DNA of 64,000 nucleotides from an uncultured Eubacteriales bacterium (GCA_948537335.1 CAOUJG010000001.1:44372-108371), one strand, 5' to 3'. Shown: positions 26,320-35,772, counted from the first letter of the stretch. Notes: generated by a model not told the origin, from the letters alone. A program made the numbers and translations.

Positions 26320-27357
26320 TCAATTTTCTTCCGAATTATTATCGCCAGCAATCTCCGGCTCCTCAAAGTTTATAGCACTTTTAATTTCATTTACAACGTC
26401 GCCGTTAACATACTCCATAGTCAAGCGGATCGCGTTCTTAAACGTCCGTGCATTTGAGCTTCCGTGCGCCTTAAACACCGGTTTAGAGATCCCCATTATA
26501 GGGGCGCCACCAAATTCGTTATAGTCAATTTGCTTTTTCAAAGCTCGCATCTCTGGCAGCACCAAAGCTCCAGCGACTTTTGTCTTTAAGTTTGTGTTAA
26601 AGACTTCTTTTATCTTGCCCATCAAAGTCAGCGCCACGCCTTCAAAAAGCTTTAGCATAACGTTTCCGGTAAAGCCGTCCGTCACCACAACGTCCGCAGC
26701 GTCAATCGGAACCTCTCTTGCCTCCACGTTGCCCACAAAATTCAAATTGCTCTCCCTAAGTTTATGGTAAGCCTCATGCTGAAACTCGCCGCCCTTGTGC
26801 TCCTCAACCCCCACATTCACAAGGCCAACCCTCGGGTTCTTAACTCCCATAACCTTGTTCATGTAGATAGACCCCATCACGCCGAACTGTTTTAACATCT
26901 CTGGCCGACATTCAACGTTGGCTCCGCAGTCAATCAGCATAAAGCAGCCTTCTTTTTTAGGAATCACCGGAGCAAATGCGCATCGCTTGATCCCTTTTAT
27001 CCGCTTAACAATAAAAGTCGCTCCCATAACGAGTGCACCGCTGTTTCCGGCCGATATAAAAGCGTCGCCCTCGCCCTGAGCCAAAAGTCGCAACCCCTGC
27101 GCCATGGTAGACTCGCTCTTAGACTTGATAATCTCCGAAGGGTCGTCCTCGTTGGTGATAACATCCTCAACATCATTAATTTCCATGTGGTACAAAATTA
27201 TACCATTCTCGTTGGCAATTTTCTCGATTTTCGATTTAGAGCCAACCAGCAAAATATTGACTCCGTACTCAGCCACGGCCTCCGCGCAGCCCTTGAGGAT
27301 CTCCAAAGGCGCGTTGTCTCCACCAAAAGCGTCAACTATTATTTTCATAACTATCAC
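26320..27357 (-). CDS. plsX: Phosphate acyltransferase PlsX
   Basis: A 345-residue enzyme that makes acyl-phosphate from acyl-ACP for phospholipid synthesis. It shows KIIVDAFGGDNAPLEILKG, the ESTMAQGLRLL loop, SAGNSGALVMGAT, LIDCGANVECRPEML and VVTDGFTGNVMLKL. The GTG at 27357 has GAGGGAGAG at proper spacing; an ATG three codons later is the alternative. The start overlaps the end of trmFO by 26 bases, indicating translational coupling. Confidence 0.95.
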   Translation of the reverse strand: MIVMKIIVDAFGGDNAPLEILKGCAEAVAEYGVNILLVGSKSKIEKIANENGIILYHMEINDVEDVITNEDDPSEIIKSKSESTMAQGLRLLAQGEGDAFISAGNSGALVMGATFIVKRIKGIKRCAFAPVIPKKEGCFMLIDCGANVECRPEMLKQFGVMGSIYMNKVMGVKNPRVGLVNVGVEEHKGGEFQHEAYHKLRESNLNFVGNVEAREVPIDAADVVVTDGFTGNVMLKLFEGVALTLMGKIKEVFNTNLKTKVAGALVLPEMRALKKQIDYNEFGGAPIMGISKPVFKAHGSSNARTFKNAIRLTMEYVNGDVVNEIKSAINFEEPEIAGDNNSEEN

Positions 27358-28651
27358 AACTCTCCCTCAAAATTTTAATAGATCTATTGGCAAAAGCCTC
27401 ATATCGAGCCTTTTTGTCTTTAATGTGAGTCTCCAACGCCGGCAAAATTCCAAAATTTGCACCCATCGGCTGAAATTCATTCTGCCCACCAACGCTCACA
27501 TACCGGCTCAAGGCGCCAATCATAGTCTCGCACGGCAAAGTCACGCTCGGACTGTTCTTCAACCGATTAACCGCATTAATTCCAGCCATTATTCCAGTCA
27601 CAGCCGACTCCATATAGCCCTCCACCCCGGTAATCTGGCCCGCAAAGAATATGTTAGGGTTGTCCTTCAAGCTAAAATCAGAGCTCAAAACCCTCGGCGA
27701 ATCAATAAAAGTATTGCGATGCATAACGCCATAGCGCATAAACTCTGCATTTTTGAGCGCCGGAACAAGAGAAAAAACCCGCTTCTGCTCACCAAACTTA
27801 AGGTTCGTCTGGAACCCCACCATGTTGTAAAGCGTGCCCTCAGCGTTCTCCATCCGCAGCTGCAAAACAGCCCACGGCCTGTGCCCCGTCTTAGGGTCGC
27901 GCAACCCAACTGGCTTCATAGGCCCAAACCGCAAAGTGTCTTCGCCCCTCTGCGCCATAACCTCAACCGGCATGCAGCCCTCATAAACCTTCGGGTCTTG
28001 CACGTCTACGTCGTGCGTTTCAGCTCTTTGCGCCGTAATCAATTCATTATAAAAGGCTTCGTATTCGGCTTTGTTCAACGGACAATTTATATAAGCGGCG
28101 TCATCTCCCTTGCCATAGCGAGAAGCCAAAAACGCGTGGCTCATGTCAATGCTCTCGGCGGTTATAATCGGCGCGGCAGCGTCGAAAAAGCTCAGCGCTC
28201 CGCCGCACGTGTCAACAATGGTTCTCGACAGTCCCTCGCTCGTTAAAGGCCCCGTCGCAACAATCGTGACCCCATCCTGCGGCAAAGCCGTAACTTCCTT
28301 CTCAGCAACCTTTATCAAAGGGTGGGCCCGAATCTTCGCCGTAACCAGAGCAGAAAACTTGTCTCTGTCCACCGCCAAAGCTCCGCCCGCCAGCACCCTG
28401 CATTTCTTGGCACATTGCAGCAGCAGCGACCCCAAAATGCTCATCTCCGCCTTTAAAAGCCCAGCCGCGCTAGAAGTCCGCTCTGCCTTTAAAGAGTTCG
28501 AGCAAACCAGCTCCGCAAAATTCGCGCTCTTGTGCGCCGGAGTAAACTTAGAAGGCTTCATCTCAAAAAGATTAACCTCCACGCCACTTTCAGCAATCCG
28601 CCAAGCCGCCTCGCAGCCCGCAAGCCCCGCTCCAATCACATTTATGCTCAT
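27332..28651 (-). CDS. trmFO: Methylenetetrahydrofolate-tRNA-(uracil-5-)-methyltransferase TrmFO
   Basis: A 439-residue FAD protein that makes m5U54 in tRNA using methylenetetrahydrofolate. The dinucleotide fold is INVIGAGLAGCEAAWRIAES, followed by FAELVCSNSLKAE with the conserved Cys, LAVDRDKFS, and PNIFFAGQITGVEGYMESA near the end. It overlaps topA by four bases (ATGA type) and plsX by 26, so it lies within a coupled operon. Confidence 0.97.
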   Translation of the reverse strand: MSINVIGAGLAGCEAAWRIAESGVEVNLFEMKPSKFTPAHKSANFAELVCSNSLKAERTSSAAGLLKAEMSILGSLLLQCAKKCRVLAGGALAVDRDKFSALVTAKIRAHPLIKVAEKEVTALPQDGVTIVATGPLTSEGLSRTIVDTCGGALSFFDAAAPIITAESIDMSHAFLASRYGKGDDAAYINCPLNKAEYEAFYNELITAQRAETHDVDVQDPKVYEGCMPVEVMAQRGEDTLRFGPMKPVGLRDPKTGHRPWAVLQLRMENAEGTLYNMVGFQTNLKFGEQKRVFSLVPALKNAEFMRYGVMHRNTFIDSPRVLSSDFSLKDNPNIFFAGQITGVEGYMESAVTGIMAGINAVNRLKNSPSVTLPCETMIGALSRYVSVGGQNEFQPMGANFGILPALETHIKDKKARYEAFANRSIKILRESCDSYENNS

Positions 28652-30882
28652 TGTTCTTCTAATTCCTCATACCCGCAATTTTCCGTCATACAATAAATTT
28701 TCTTCTTTTTGCCGTTTTTCTTGAACAAATTTTTGCCGCACTTCGGGCATTTCTCTTCCATAGGCCTGTCGTTCGAGATAAAATCGCACTTCGGGTAATT
28801 GCTGCATCCATAAAACGTGCGCCCGCGCTTGGTTTTGCGCTCCACAATATCTCCGCCGCACTTGGGGCACGGCACACCCACGGTAACGTCGATCCCTTTG
28901 ATGTTCTTACACTCCGGATACCCCGGGCAGGCCAAGAATTTGCCGTATCTGCCAGTCTTAATCACCATATTGCGGCCGCACTTTTCGCAAATCACATCCG
29001 ACTCTTCCGGCTCAGCCTTAGGCTCAACCTTGCCGTCTTTGTTCACATTTCTAACAATATTCTTGCACTCCGGGTACCCCGAGCAGGCAATAAACTTGCC
29101 ATAGCGGCTCACCTTAACCACCATTTTTCTGCCGCATTTGTCGCAAACAAGGTCCGTCTCGTCCTCTTTTAAGCGGATCTTCACGTTTTTCATTTCTTCT
29201 TTGGCTTTTTTCAGGTTCTCATTAAAACCGCCGTAGAAGTCCGATAAAATCTGCGTCCATTCCTCTTTGCCAGACTCAACAGTATCAAGGTCGCTCTCCA
29301 TCTTAGCAGTAAACTTGATGTCAACAATGTCCGAAAACCGCTCCTTCATCAGCTTCGTTACAACTTCGCCGAGCTCAGTAGGAATCAAAGCCTTACTCTC
29401 GCGCTTAACGTACTCACGCCCCGTTATAGTTGATATTGTCGCAGCATAAGTAGAAGGCCGGCCGATTCCGTTTTCCTCCAAAGCCTTAATCAGAGAAGCC
29501 TCGGTATATCGGGCAGGAGGCTGTGTAAAATGCTGAGCATCCAGCAATTCCTTCAAGTTCAAGACCGTGCCCTTTTCCAAAACCGGCAGCTCCTTGGCCT
29601 TCTCCTCTTCTTCGTCTTTGCTTTCCCGATAAAGCGCGGTGAATCCGTTAAAAGCTACGGTAAAACCGGAAGCCTTAAAAATATATCCGTTCGCCTCAAT
29701 CTCCACCCGAGTAGTGTTCATCAAGCAATCAGCCATCTGGCTTGCCACAAAGCGCTCCCAGATAAGCTTATAGAGCTTAAACTGGTCCGTGCTCAAAGAG
29801 CTCTTGACTTTAGCTGGCGACAGTTCGGGCATTGTGGGCCGAATAGCCTCGTGCCCGTCCTGTGCATTGGCCTTTGTCTTAAAGACCCTCCGTTTAGGCG
29901 GCAGATATTTCTCGCCCCACGTCGATTCAATGTACTTTTTAGCCGCATCGGCCGCATCGTCAGAAATCCGCAAAGAGTCCGTCCTCATGTAAGTGATAAG
30001 TCCCACGGCGCCCTGGCCCTCGACCTCAACGCCTTCGTACAGCTCCTGTGCGACTTTCATCGTCCGTTTTGCCTGAAAGCCCAGTTTTCGCGAGGCGTCC
30101 TGCTGCAAAGTAGAAGTAATAAAAGGTGGCGCCGGCGAGCGCTTTTTCGTCCCCTTCTTGGTGCTCACAACGGTATAAACGGCATTTTCGAGGTCTTTTA
30201 AAATTTGCTTGGCCTGTTTCTCATTTTTTATCTCAAGCTTTCCGTCTTTGTCCGCATACAAAGAGGCCAAAAACGTCTTTTTTACGCCCTTTGCCGCAAA
30301 TTTTGCATCGATGGTCCAGTATTCCACAGGCACAAAAGCCCGAATTTCGTTCTCCCGGTCAACAATTATCCGCAACGCCACGCTCTGCACCCTGCCGGCA
30401 GAAAGCCCTTTTCTAATCTTGCCAGACAAAAACGGACTCAACTTATAGCCCACAATTCGGTCCAAAACCCGCCTCGCCTGCTGCGCATTCACAAGGTCAA
30501 GGTCAATAGCCCTCGGCTCCTCCATCCCCTTCGTTACGCCAGACTTCGTTATCTCGTTAAATGTAACACGGTTTTTCTCGCCAGGGTCCAATTTCAAAAT
30601 ATACGCCAAATGCCATGAGATCGCCTCTCCTTCGCGGTCGGGGTCAGTCGCCAAAAAGACTTTTTTGTTCTTCTTGGCCAGAGCAACGAGCTCCTTGACC
30701 AAGTCCTCCTTCCCCTTGATGATCTCGTAATTTGGCTTAAAATCGTGCCGGATGTCCACATTCAGCTTATTGGCCGGCAAGTCGCGCACGTGGCCCATAG
30801 ACGCCACGACCTCGTACCCGGGGCCAAGATATTTTTTGATGGTCTTCGCCTTAGCCGGAGACTCCACAATCAACAAATTAGA
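28648..30882 (-). CDS. topA: DNA topoisomerase I
   Basis: A 744-residue type IA enzyme that relaxes negative supercoils. The Toprim domain has LLIVESPAKAKTIKKYLG and ATDPDREGEAISWHL; the catalytic Tyr is in GLITYMRTDSLRISDD. Four C-terminal zinc ribbons follow (CDKCGRKM, CEKCGRNM, CPKCGGDI, CPKCGKNL), the last with an irregular second half. The GTG at 30882 is chosen because GAGGTGA stands eight bases before it and the protein then begins MSNLLIVES; the frame opens five codons earlier. It follows dprA at 32 bases. Confidence 0.98.
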   Translation of the reverse strand, partial: SNLLIVESPAKAKTIKKYLGPGYEVVASMGHVRDLPANKLNVDIRHDFKPNYEIIKGKEDLVKELVALAKKNKKVFLATDPDREGEAISWHLAYILKLDPGEKNRVTFNEITKSGVTKGMEEPRAIDLDLVNAQQARRVLDRIVGYKLSPFLSGKIRKGLSAGRVQSVALRIIVDRENEIRAFVPVEYWTIDAKFAAKGVKKTFLASLYADKDGKLEIKNEKQAKQILKDLENAVYTVVSTKKGTKKRSPAPPFITSTLQQDASRKLGFQAKRTMKVAQELYEGVEVEGQGAVGLITYMRTDSLRISDDAADAAKKYIESTWGEKYLPPKRRVFKTKANAQDGHEAIRPTMPELSPAKVKSSLSTDQFKLYKLIWERFVASQMADCLMNTTRVEIEANGYIFKASGFTVAFNGFTALYRESKDEEEEKAKELPVLEKGTVLNLKELLDAQHFTQPPARYTEASLIKALEENGIGRPSTYAATISTITGREYVKRESKALIPTELGEVVTKLMKERFSDIVDIKFTAKMESDLDTVESGKEEWTQILSDFYGGFNENLKKAKEEMKNVKIRLKEDETDLVCDKCGRKMVVKVSRYGKFIACSGYPECKNIVRNVNKDGKVEPKAEPEESDVICEKCGRNMVIKTGRYGKFLACPGYPECKNIKGIDVTVGVPCPKCGGDIVERKTKRGRTFYGCSNYPKCDFISNDRPMEEKCPKCGKNLFKKNGKKKKIYCMTENCGYEELEEQ

Positions 30883-30914
30883 CACAGCAAAAGTCACCTC
30901 AATCTCGATTAAAT

Positions 30915-32117
30915 CTATATTCTGCTATAACGCTTGCCCGCATGAGGCCGAATAAGCTCATACAATTCAAGCTCCGTAATGGCCTGCAAAACCTCCGGAA
31001 CGCTCATCTCAGCAAGTTCCGAGAGCTCATCAACAGTCATACGCCTATCCGTTAAAATCTCAAAAACAGCATTGGCTCGAACAGATAGCCTATCTAAAAC
31101 TTCCCGACTCGACGTCCCGTTAGACACCTTCAAATCAGGTTTATTCTTATCACCTTCATCTCGCGCACTCGGCTCTTTTGCAACGTGCGCAGCCGGCACG
31201 TTCACGTCCGATACCCGCCGTAGCCCCGGGTACAAGTGATAATACTCCTCCAAAATGTCCTCTACGCGCATAACGGGCTTTGCACAAATTTTGATCAGCT
31301 TATTAGTCCCGTCAGAAACACTGCTATTGATGTTCCCGGGCACCGCGAATAAATCTCGGCCTTGCTCCAAAGCCATCTTCGCGGTGATAAGCGATCCACT
31401 TTTTTCGCCCGCCTCCACCACCAAAACGCCGTCTGACATTCCAGATATCACGCGATTTCTCATAGGGAACGTCCAAGAAAAACACCGATAATCCGGCGGA
31501 TACTCCGAAATAAGCGCTCCACTCTGCGCAATAGCGTCTCTCAAATTTTTGTTCGCCATCAAATAATTAAAGTTAATGCCGCATCCCAAAACCGCAATAG
31601 CCTTGCCGCGCGCCTGCAGAGCGCCCTTCTGCGCCAGGCAATCGATCCCAATAGCTCCTCCGCTTATAACAATAGCCCCAGCCTTCGCCAGTTTATAGCC
31701 CATCTCGAACGAAATTTTATTGCCATAAGCCGAAGAACTCCGCGTGCCAACAATGGATATGCACAAACTGTCGTCAAAACTGGGCAGCCGCCCCTTAACA
31801 TAGAGCACACCCGGCGGATTTCCGATATTTTTAAGCTTGTCGGGGTACTGCGGATTCTCGATCGTAACAATCCCATAGCCCAAGTTCTCGCACTTTTCAA
31901 TCACCTTATAAGCCTTGTTCAAACTCATAGCCCGCAGCTTTTCGATGTTCTTCGCGCTCAAGAAGCCGCAAAGCCTCCAGCCATCCAGGCCAGCGCCAAA
32001 AAAGCCCTTAGCGTCCTTGTAATGCTCTAAAATATTATTAATCCGGCTATTTCCAAACCCCAACGCATCCACAATCGCAATCCAATAAGCTTCGTTAAAC
32101 TTAAGGTCCATAGCCAA
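30915..32117 (-). CDS. dprA: DNA processing protein DprA
   Basis: A 400-residue protein that loads RecA on incoming single strands during transformation. It has an N-terminal SAM-like region, then the Rossmann domain (SIVGTRSSSAYGNKIS, VISGGAIGIDCLAQKGAL, RNRVISGMSDGVLVVEAGEK, SGSLITAKMALEQGRDLFA VPG) and a C-terminal winged helix (residues about 340-398). Either the TTG at 32117 or the ATG at 32111 may be the start; the GGGGGGT site suits both. It lies between the SpoU methylase and topA, its usual clostridial place. No other competence gene is in the window. Confidence 0.95.
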   Translation of the reverse strand: MAMDLKFNEAYWIAIVDALGFGNSRINNILEHYKDAKGFFGAGLDGWRLCGFLSAKNIEKLRAMSLNKAYKVIEKCENLGYGIVTIENPQYPDKLKNIGNPPGVLYVKGRLPSFDDSLCISIVGTRSSSAYGNKISFEMGYKLAKAGAIVISGGAIGIDCLAQKGALQARGKAIAVLGCGINFNYLMANKNLRDAIAQSGALISEYPPDYRCFSWTFPMRNRVISGMSDGVLVVEAGEKSGSLITAKMALEQGRDLFAVPGNINSSVSDGTNKLIKICAKPVMRVEDILEEYYHLYPGLRRVSDVNVPAAHVAKEPSARDEGDKNKPDLKVSNGTSSREVLDRLSVRANAVFEILTDRRMTVDELSELAEMSVPEVLQAITELELYELIRPHAGKRYSRI

Positions 32118-32120
32118 ATT

Positions 32121-32993
32121 CTACCCCCCAACTTCACGCATCATTTCCCACATCAAGATCCCCGCAGCAATAGCGGCGTTCAAAGACTCCGCCCTACCGT
32201 GCATCGGGATAGTAACCACCTGGTCGCAAACGTCCACAACCCCGCAAGTAAGCCCGTTGCCTTCATTCCCAATCGCAATAGCAGTCCGCCCGTTTAAATT
32301 TACGTCCGTAATCAAACTTGCAGAGTCATCCGGCACAGCCGCCAAGACCTTAAATTCGCTCTCTTTCAAGCTTTTTATAGCATCGCAAATTTCGTCAGCA
32401 AAAAACGTCTTAACCCGAAAAGCCGCTCCCATGCTGCCTCGCAAAACTTTAGGATTATAAACATCGCAGCAGCCCTTAGACATCACAACAAAGCCCACCC
32501 CCAAAGCCTCGGCCGTTCGCAAAATAGTCCCCAAATTCCGCGGATCCTGAATATTCTCAAGGACAATAATTTTATTCACACTACTTATTGTATTCAAGCT
32601 AAACGGTTTGTCAAGTTTTTCGCACACGCACACCACGCCCTGCGGAGTCTTGGTATCCGAAATCTCCCTTAAAATGTCAGCAGGAACGCAATAAGCCCGT
32701 CCAGCATAATCAATAAGCTCACCGATTTTCTCCGAGAATTTCTGCGCCGCTTCGTCAGTATAATAAATCTCATCGATCAAAACGCTACTCAAAAAAGCAT
32801 CATAACACAAACGAAGTCCCTCTGCAACAAAGCACCGCTCCCTCTTGCGAAAATTATCATTAATCACAAGCTTTTTTACATATTTAATTTTAGCGTTTTC
32901 CCTACTAACAATGTCAAAACTCAAAAACTTCTTCACCGCCTCATTCGCACTCTCAGCCGCACCCTCGCGCACACAAATAAGTCCATCAATCAA
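32121..32993 (-). CDS. SpoU/TrmH-family 23S rRNA 2'-O-methyltransferase (RlmB-like)
   Basis: Up to 290 residues. An N-terminal substrate-binding region (SRENAKIKYVKKL, CFVAEGLRL) precedes the knotted SPOUT domain with its three motifs: ENIQDPRNLGTILRTAEALG, AIAIGNEGNGL and IPMHGRAESLNAAIAAGIL. It should methylate a ribose in rRNA with S-adenosylmethionine. The start is doubtful: homologues begin near SFDIVSREN, which would put it at GTG 32936 or TTG 32924, and the first 20 residues have no ribosome site before them. It lies just after the rplT terminator, so it may have its own promoter or rely on read-through. Confidence 0.9.
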   Translation of the reverse strand: MIDGLICVREGAAESANEAVKKFLSFDIVSRENAKIKYVKKLVINDNFRKRERCFVAEGLRLCYDAFLSSVLIDEIYYTDEAAQKFSEKIGELIDYAGRAYCVPADILREISDTKTPQGVVCVCEKLDKPFSLNTISSVNKIIVLENIQDPRNLGTILRTAEALGVGFVVMSKGCCDVYNPKVLRGSMGAAFRVKTFFADEICDAIKSLKESEFKVLAAVPDDSASLITDVNLNGRTAIAIGNEGNGLTCGVVDVCDQVVTIPMHGRAESLNAAIAAGILMWEMMREVGG

Positions 32994-32997
32994 ACAT

Positions 32998-33039
32998 ACA
33001 AAAATATGCGCTCAAAAGAGGTCTCCCTCCAGAGCGCAT
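32998..33039 (-). terminator. Terminator of the infC-rpmI-rplT operon
   Basis: ATGCGCTC / GAGCGCAT perfect 8-bp outer stem with an inner GAGG/CCTC stem closed by GAGA, then ATTTTTG on the minus strand. Confidence 0.85.
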
Positions 33040-33053
33040 CCAAAAAGCATATA

Positions 33054-33407
33054 TTAAAGTGCAGCCTTTGCCTGATTCACAAGCTCTTTAAAAGAGTTCT
33101 CATCAGCAATTGCAATTTCAGATAACATCTTTCTATTCAAATTAATGCCAGCCTTTTTAAGGCCATTAATAAAGGCAGAATAAGTCATCCCGTTCATTCT
33201 GCAAGCCGCATTTATACGCGTAATCCACAAGCGACGAAAGTCGCGTTTCTTCTGCCGGCGGCCAATATATGCGTAATTTCCAGACTTCATAACAGCTTCT
33301 TTAGCCATTTTAAAGTGCTTACTTTTAGCGCCCCAATATCCTTTAGCTAGTTTTAAAACCTTTTTTCTCCTCTTGCGAGTAGCCAAGGCACCCTTTACAC
33401 GAGCCAT
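33054..33407 (-). CDS. rplT: 50S ribosomal protein L20
   Basis: A 117-residue basic protein that binds 23S rRNA early in 50S assembly and, in many Firmicutes, represses its own operon through the leader. It begins [19 protein letters not shown] and carries [19 protein letters not shown], typical of bL20. It is the last gene of infC-rpmI-rplT, followed by a terminator. Confidence 0.98.
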   Translation of the reverse strand: MARVKGALATRKRRKKVLKLAKGYWGAKSKHFKMAKEAVMKSGNYAYIGRRQKKRDFRRLWITRINAACRMNGMTYSAFINGLKKAGINLNRKMLSEIAIADENSFKELVNQAKAAL

Positions 33408-33449
33408 TTTATATTACCTCCGTTATAATAATGAATCTAAAAAATAAAT

Positions 33450-33647
33450 TTATTTATAAGGAATCAACTTTTTTATTGCAACAACATTAGTCTTATCCGC
33501 AACAGTAGTCTTTCGCAGTCCTCTCTTACGTTTAGTCGACTTTTTGTTTAAAATATGAGATTTATTCGCATGAGCCCTAATAACCTTGCCAGTTTTAGAT
33601 AATTTAAAACGTTTTTTAGCTCCACTATGTGTTTTCAACTTAGGCAT
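33450..33647 (-). CDS. rpmI: 50S ribosomal protein L35
   Basis: A 65-residue basic protein with the bL35 start [20 protein letters not shown] and a lysine- and arginine-rich middle ([10 protein letters not shown]). The ATG at 33647 has AAGGAGGAAC-type sequence before it. A longer frame upstream overlaps infC and is not used. It lies 28 bases after infC. Confidence 0.97.
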   Translation of the reverse strand: MPKLKTHSGAKKRFKLSKTGKVIRAHANKSHILNKKSTKRKRGLRKTTVADKTNVVAIKKLIPYK

Positions 33648-33675
33648 ATTCAAGTTCCTCCTTAAAAATTTGATG

Positions 33676-34194
33676 TTACTTGCTAGGTTTAGGTGCAAGG
33701 AACATTAACATGTTACGACCATCAAGTTTTGCCGGCTTTTCTACGTTCGCAAACTCCGAACATTCTTGCGCAAACCTGTTCATAATGTCAACCCCAAGCT
33801 CTGGGTGACCCATTTCACGCCCTCTAAATCGGATAGACACCTTAACCTTATTGCCGCCGCTAATAAATTTAGAAGCGTGTTTAAGTTTAGTGTTAAAATC
33901 GTGAGTATCAATGTTTAAAGAAAGCCGAATCTCCTTCAAAGTCATAATTCGCTGATTTTTCTTGGATTCTTTTTCGCGTTTAGCCTGCTCAAACCGATAC
34001 TTACCGTAATCCATAATTTTGCAAACAACGGGCTTCGCCTGCGGAGCAATCTTAACCAAGTCGAGATTTTTCTCCGAAGCAAGGTTCAAAGCCTGACTAA
34101 GAGAGACAACCCCCAGCTGACTCCCGTCCGAATCGATAAGTCTTAGTTCTTTATCACGAATCTCTTCGTTAATTTGAAGTCCCTTACTGCTAAT
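33676..34194 (-). CDS. infC: Translation initiation factor IF-3 with an AUU start codon
   Basis: A 172-residue protein with the N domain ([19 protein letters not shown]), the linker ([16 protein letters not shown]) and the C domain ([32 protein letters not shown]). The likely start is ATT at 34192-34194, ten bases after a strong GGAGGTG site; no ATG, GTG or TTG lies in frame between the two, and the open frame further upstream codes for an unrelated hydrophobic stretch. IF-3 is known to regulate itself by rejecting AUU starts. It leads the infC-rpmI-rplT operon behind a structured leader. Confidence 0.95.
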   Translation of the reverse strand: MSSKGLQINEEIRDKELRLIDSDGSQLGVVSLSQALNLASEKNLDLVKIAPQAKPVVCKIMDYGKYRFEQAKREKESKKNQRIMTLKEIRLSLNIDTHDFNTKLKHASKFISGGNKVKVSIRFRGREMGHPELGVDIMNRFAQECSEFANVEKPAKLDGRNMLMFLAPKPSK

Positions 34195-34395
34195 GTCAAA
34201 TGCACCTCCACACAAAGTAACGATAAAAAATATAAAACACAAAGCACAGGCAGAAAACTCTCACCCGTGCGTATAAATCAATATCAAACCAAATAAACAT
34301 AAATAATATTGACCTATGCAAGTGCTGCTTGCCGCCACATAGCAATACCCACAGCCCTGCCAAATAGGTGAAAGTAAAACTACTCTACTTTATTT
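34195..34395 (-). promoter_or_regulatory. Structured leader of infC-rpmI-rplT with attenuator hairpin (L20-leader-like)
   Basis: About 200 bases separate the promoter from the infC start. The 5' part can fold with an outer ACCTAT/ATAGGT pairing and an inner CTATG/CATAG arm. The 3' part holds a hairpin at 34244-34270 (GCACGGG / CCTGTGC) followed by a T-rich run, which looks like a transcription terminator ahead of the coding region. This layout fits the L20 leader of Firmicutes, where L20 binding favours termination (family knowledge). Exact class not verified. Confidence 0.65.
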
Positions 34396-34401
34396 ACACA
34401 G

Positions 34402-34430
34402 ATTATACCAGACCTCTCCAAAAAAGTCAA
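34402..34430 (-). promoter_or_regulatory. Sigma-A promoter of infC-rpmI-rplT
   Basis: TTGACT and TATAAT spaced by 17 bases, reading toward infC, with a start point expected near 34395. Confidence 0.85.
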
Positions 34431-34501
34431 GGTGATTTTTCACAAATATTTGAAAAATTTTTTGTATTTTTCTTTTATAGAAACTATGGCTAAAATTTTT
34501 G

Positions 34502-34510
34502 TGATATAAT
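34502..34510 (+). promoter_or_regulatory. Extended -10 promoter of the C1A peptidase gene
   Basis: TGATATAAT, a TGn-extended -10 box, about 30 bases before the start. No clear -35 box is seen. It is divergent from the infC promoter. Confidence 0.65.
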
Positions 34511-34545
34511 GTACACATCAAACAAAAAGAAAAGGAATGAAAAAT

Positions 34546-35730
34546 TTGAAAAAAGGTAATTTGGCTAAAAAATTTTTGGCTTTGTTTCTTGTTGCCAGCA
34601 TGTCTTTGTGCGCAAATGTGACTGTCGTAGCCATCAAAAATTTACCTGCTCAATATTCTTCTCCAACCGTAAAAAATAAAGATCAACAAATAAATGGCAC
34701 TTGTTGGGCTTTTGCTGTTATCGCAGCTTTGGAAACATATCTCAAAAAGTACGGTTTATACACAGGGGGCCTATCGGAACAGCAAATGGCTAACTTATGT
34801 AGTCATAATCCTTCTGATCCTGGTTGGAACAACTTAAAACATAACGGAAATTTTATGGCTCCGCTTGCTTGCATTACCGCCGGTTTGAGCCCAATTTCTG
34901 AACGTGACAGCTCTTATGACCATGACAATATTAAGTTTAGTCGAGATTCATTAAATATTCCACCTTTGGTTCTTGTTAATGGTATCGAAAATGTTGTCAA
35001 CGGCATTGACTTTATTAAGGAAGCCATTTTAAAATATGGCGCTGTTGCTGTTGTATTTATTGTAAACGATAAACTTAATCATGCTGTAGCAATTGTTGGG
35101 TGGAATGATTCAAGGCAAAGTTGGCGTGTAAAAGATAGTTTAAAAAATCCTGACAATTATTTCTGGCTACCATATTCCACCCAATTTATAGAAGTTGTAT
35201 GCATAACGGACGTTAGGGCCTTCGACGACAAATTAAAAAGATATCAACACGACGAATACGGTGTTACTGGCTTTTATCGTGGTAAAAATATTACTGTTGC
35301 TAACGTGTTTGACTTTAAGGGCAGCGAAAATCTCGACTCTATTATGATAAATAGTAGAACCCCTAATGCACGAATCTCATTATATATTGCACCTGCGTTG
35401 GGTGATATACCACCTAACAGCGATAGATCAACTTGGCAGCATTTATACAGTGGATACGTCCCATACGATGGGTATTTTACGTTCTCACTTCAAAATAAAA
35501 TCCAATTAAATAAAGGCAAATATGCTATAATCGTGCAAATGGAGCAAACGGCTGATTCCCCCGTCCCTCGCATTGGTTGTATGATGCCGCACGAAAATTT
35601 AACTTTAGGTCCTAACACACCGGGCAAAAGCTTCATTTTGTTGGGGAATAAATTTTGTGACGTAACCGACTTGTCATATTTCAATTCTATTTACAGCTTC
35701 TCAATTAAAGCCATAACCCGGCAGTCGTAA
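34546..35730 (+). CDS. Secreted C1A (papain-fold) peptidase with lectin-like C-terminal domain
   Basis: A 394-residue protein. Residues 1-30 are a signal peptide (AKKFLALFLVASMSLCANV). The papain-like domain has the oxyanion Gln and catalytic Cys in KDQQINGTCWAF and the catalytic His in LNHAVAIVGWND. The third position, normally Asn in VKNSWG, reads VKDSLK, so Asp replaces Asn. Residues about 245-390 resemble the lectin-like beta domain that follows clostridial C1A peptidases (YRGKNITVANVFDF, SGYVPYDGYFTFSL). The TTG at 34546 is ten bases after AAAAGG; the ATG at 34537 is only one base from it. It is a single-gene unit with its own promoter and terminator. Confidence 0.85.
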   Translation: MKKGNLAKKFLALFLVASMSLCANVTVVAIKNLPAQYSSPTVKNKDQQINGTCWAFAVIAALETYLKKYGLYTGGLSEQQMANLCSHNPSDPGWNNLKHNGNFMAPLACITAGLSPISERDSSYDHDNIKFSRDSLNIPPLVLVNGIENVVNGIDFIKEAILKYGAVAVVFIVNDKLNHAVAIVGWNDSRQSWRVKDSLKNPDNYFWLPYSTQFIEVVCITDVRAFDDKLKRYQHDEYGVTGFYRGKNITVANVFDFKGSENLDSIMINSRTPNARISLYIAPALGDIPPNSDRSTWQHLYSGYVPYDGYFTFSLQNKIQLNKGKYAIIVQMEQTADSPVPRIGCMMPHENLTLGPNTPGKSFILLGNKFCDVTDLSYFNSIYSFSIKAITRQS

Positions 35731-35772
35731 ATTTTATTTCATTAAATCATAAAAATCTGTAATATAAATTTT

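Noticed and set aside
27104..28246. 380-codon plus-strand frame opposite plsX and trmFO
   Set aside because: Shadow of two conserved genes; no ribosome site and no domain.
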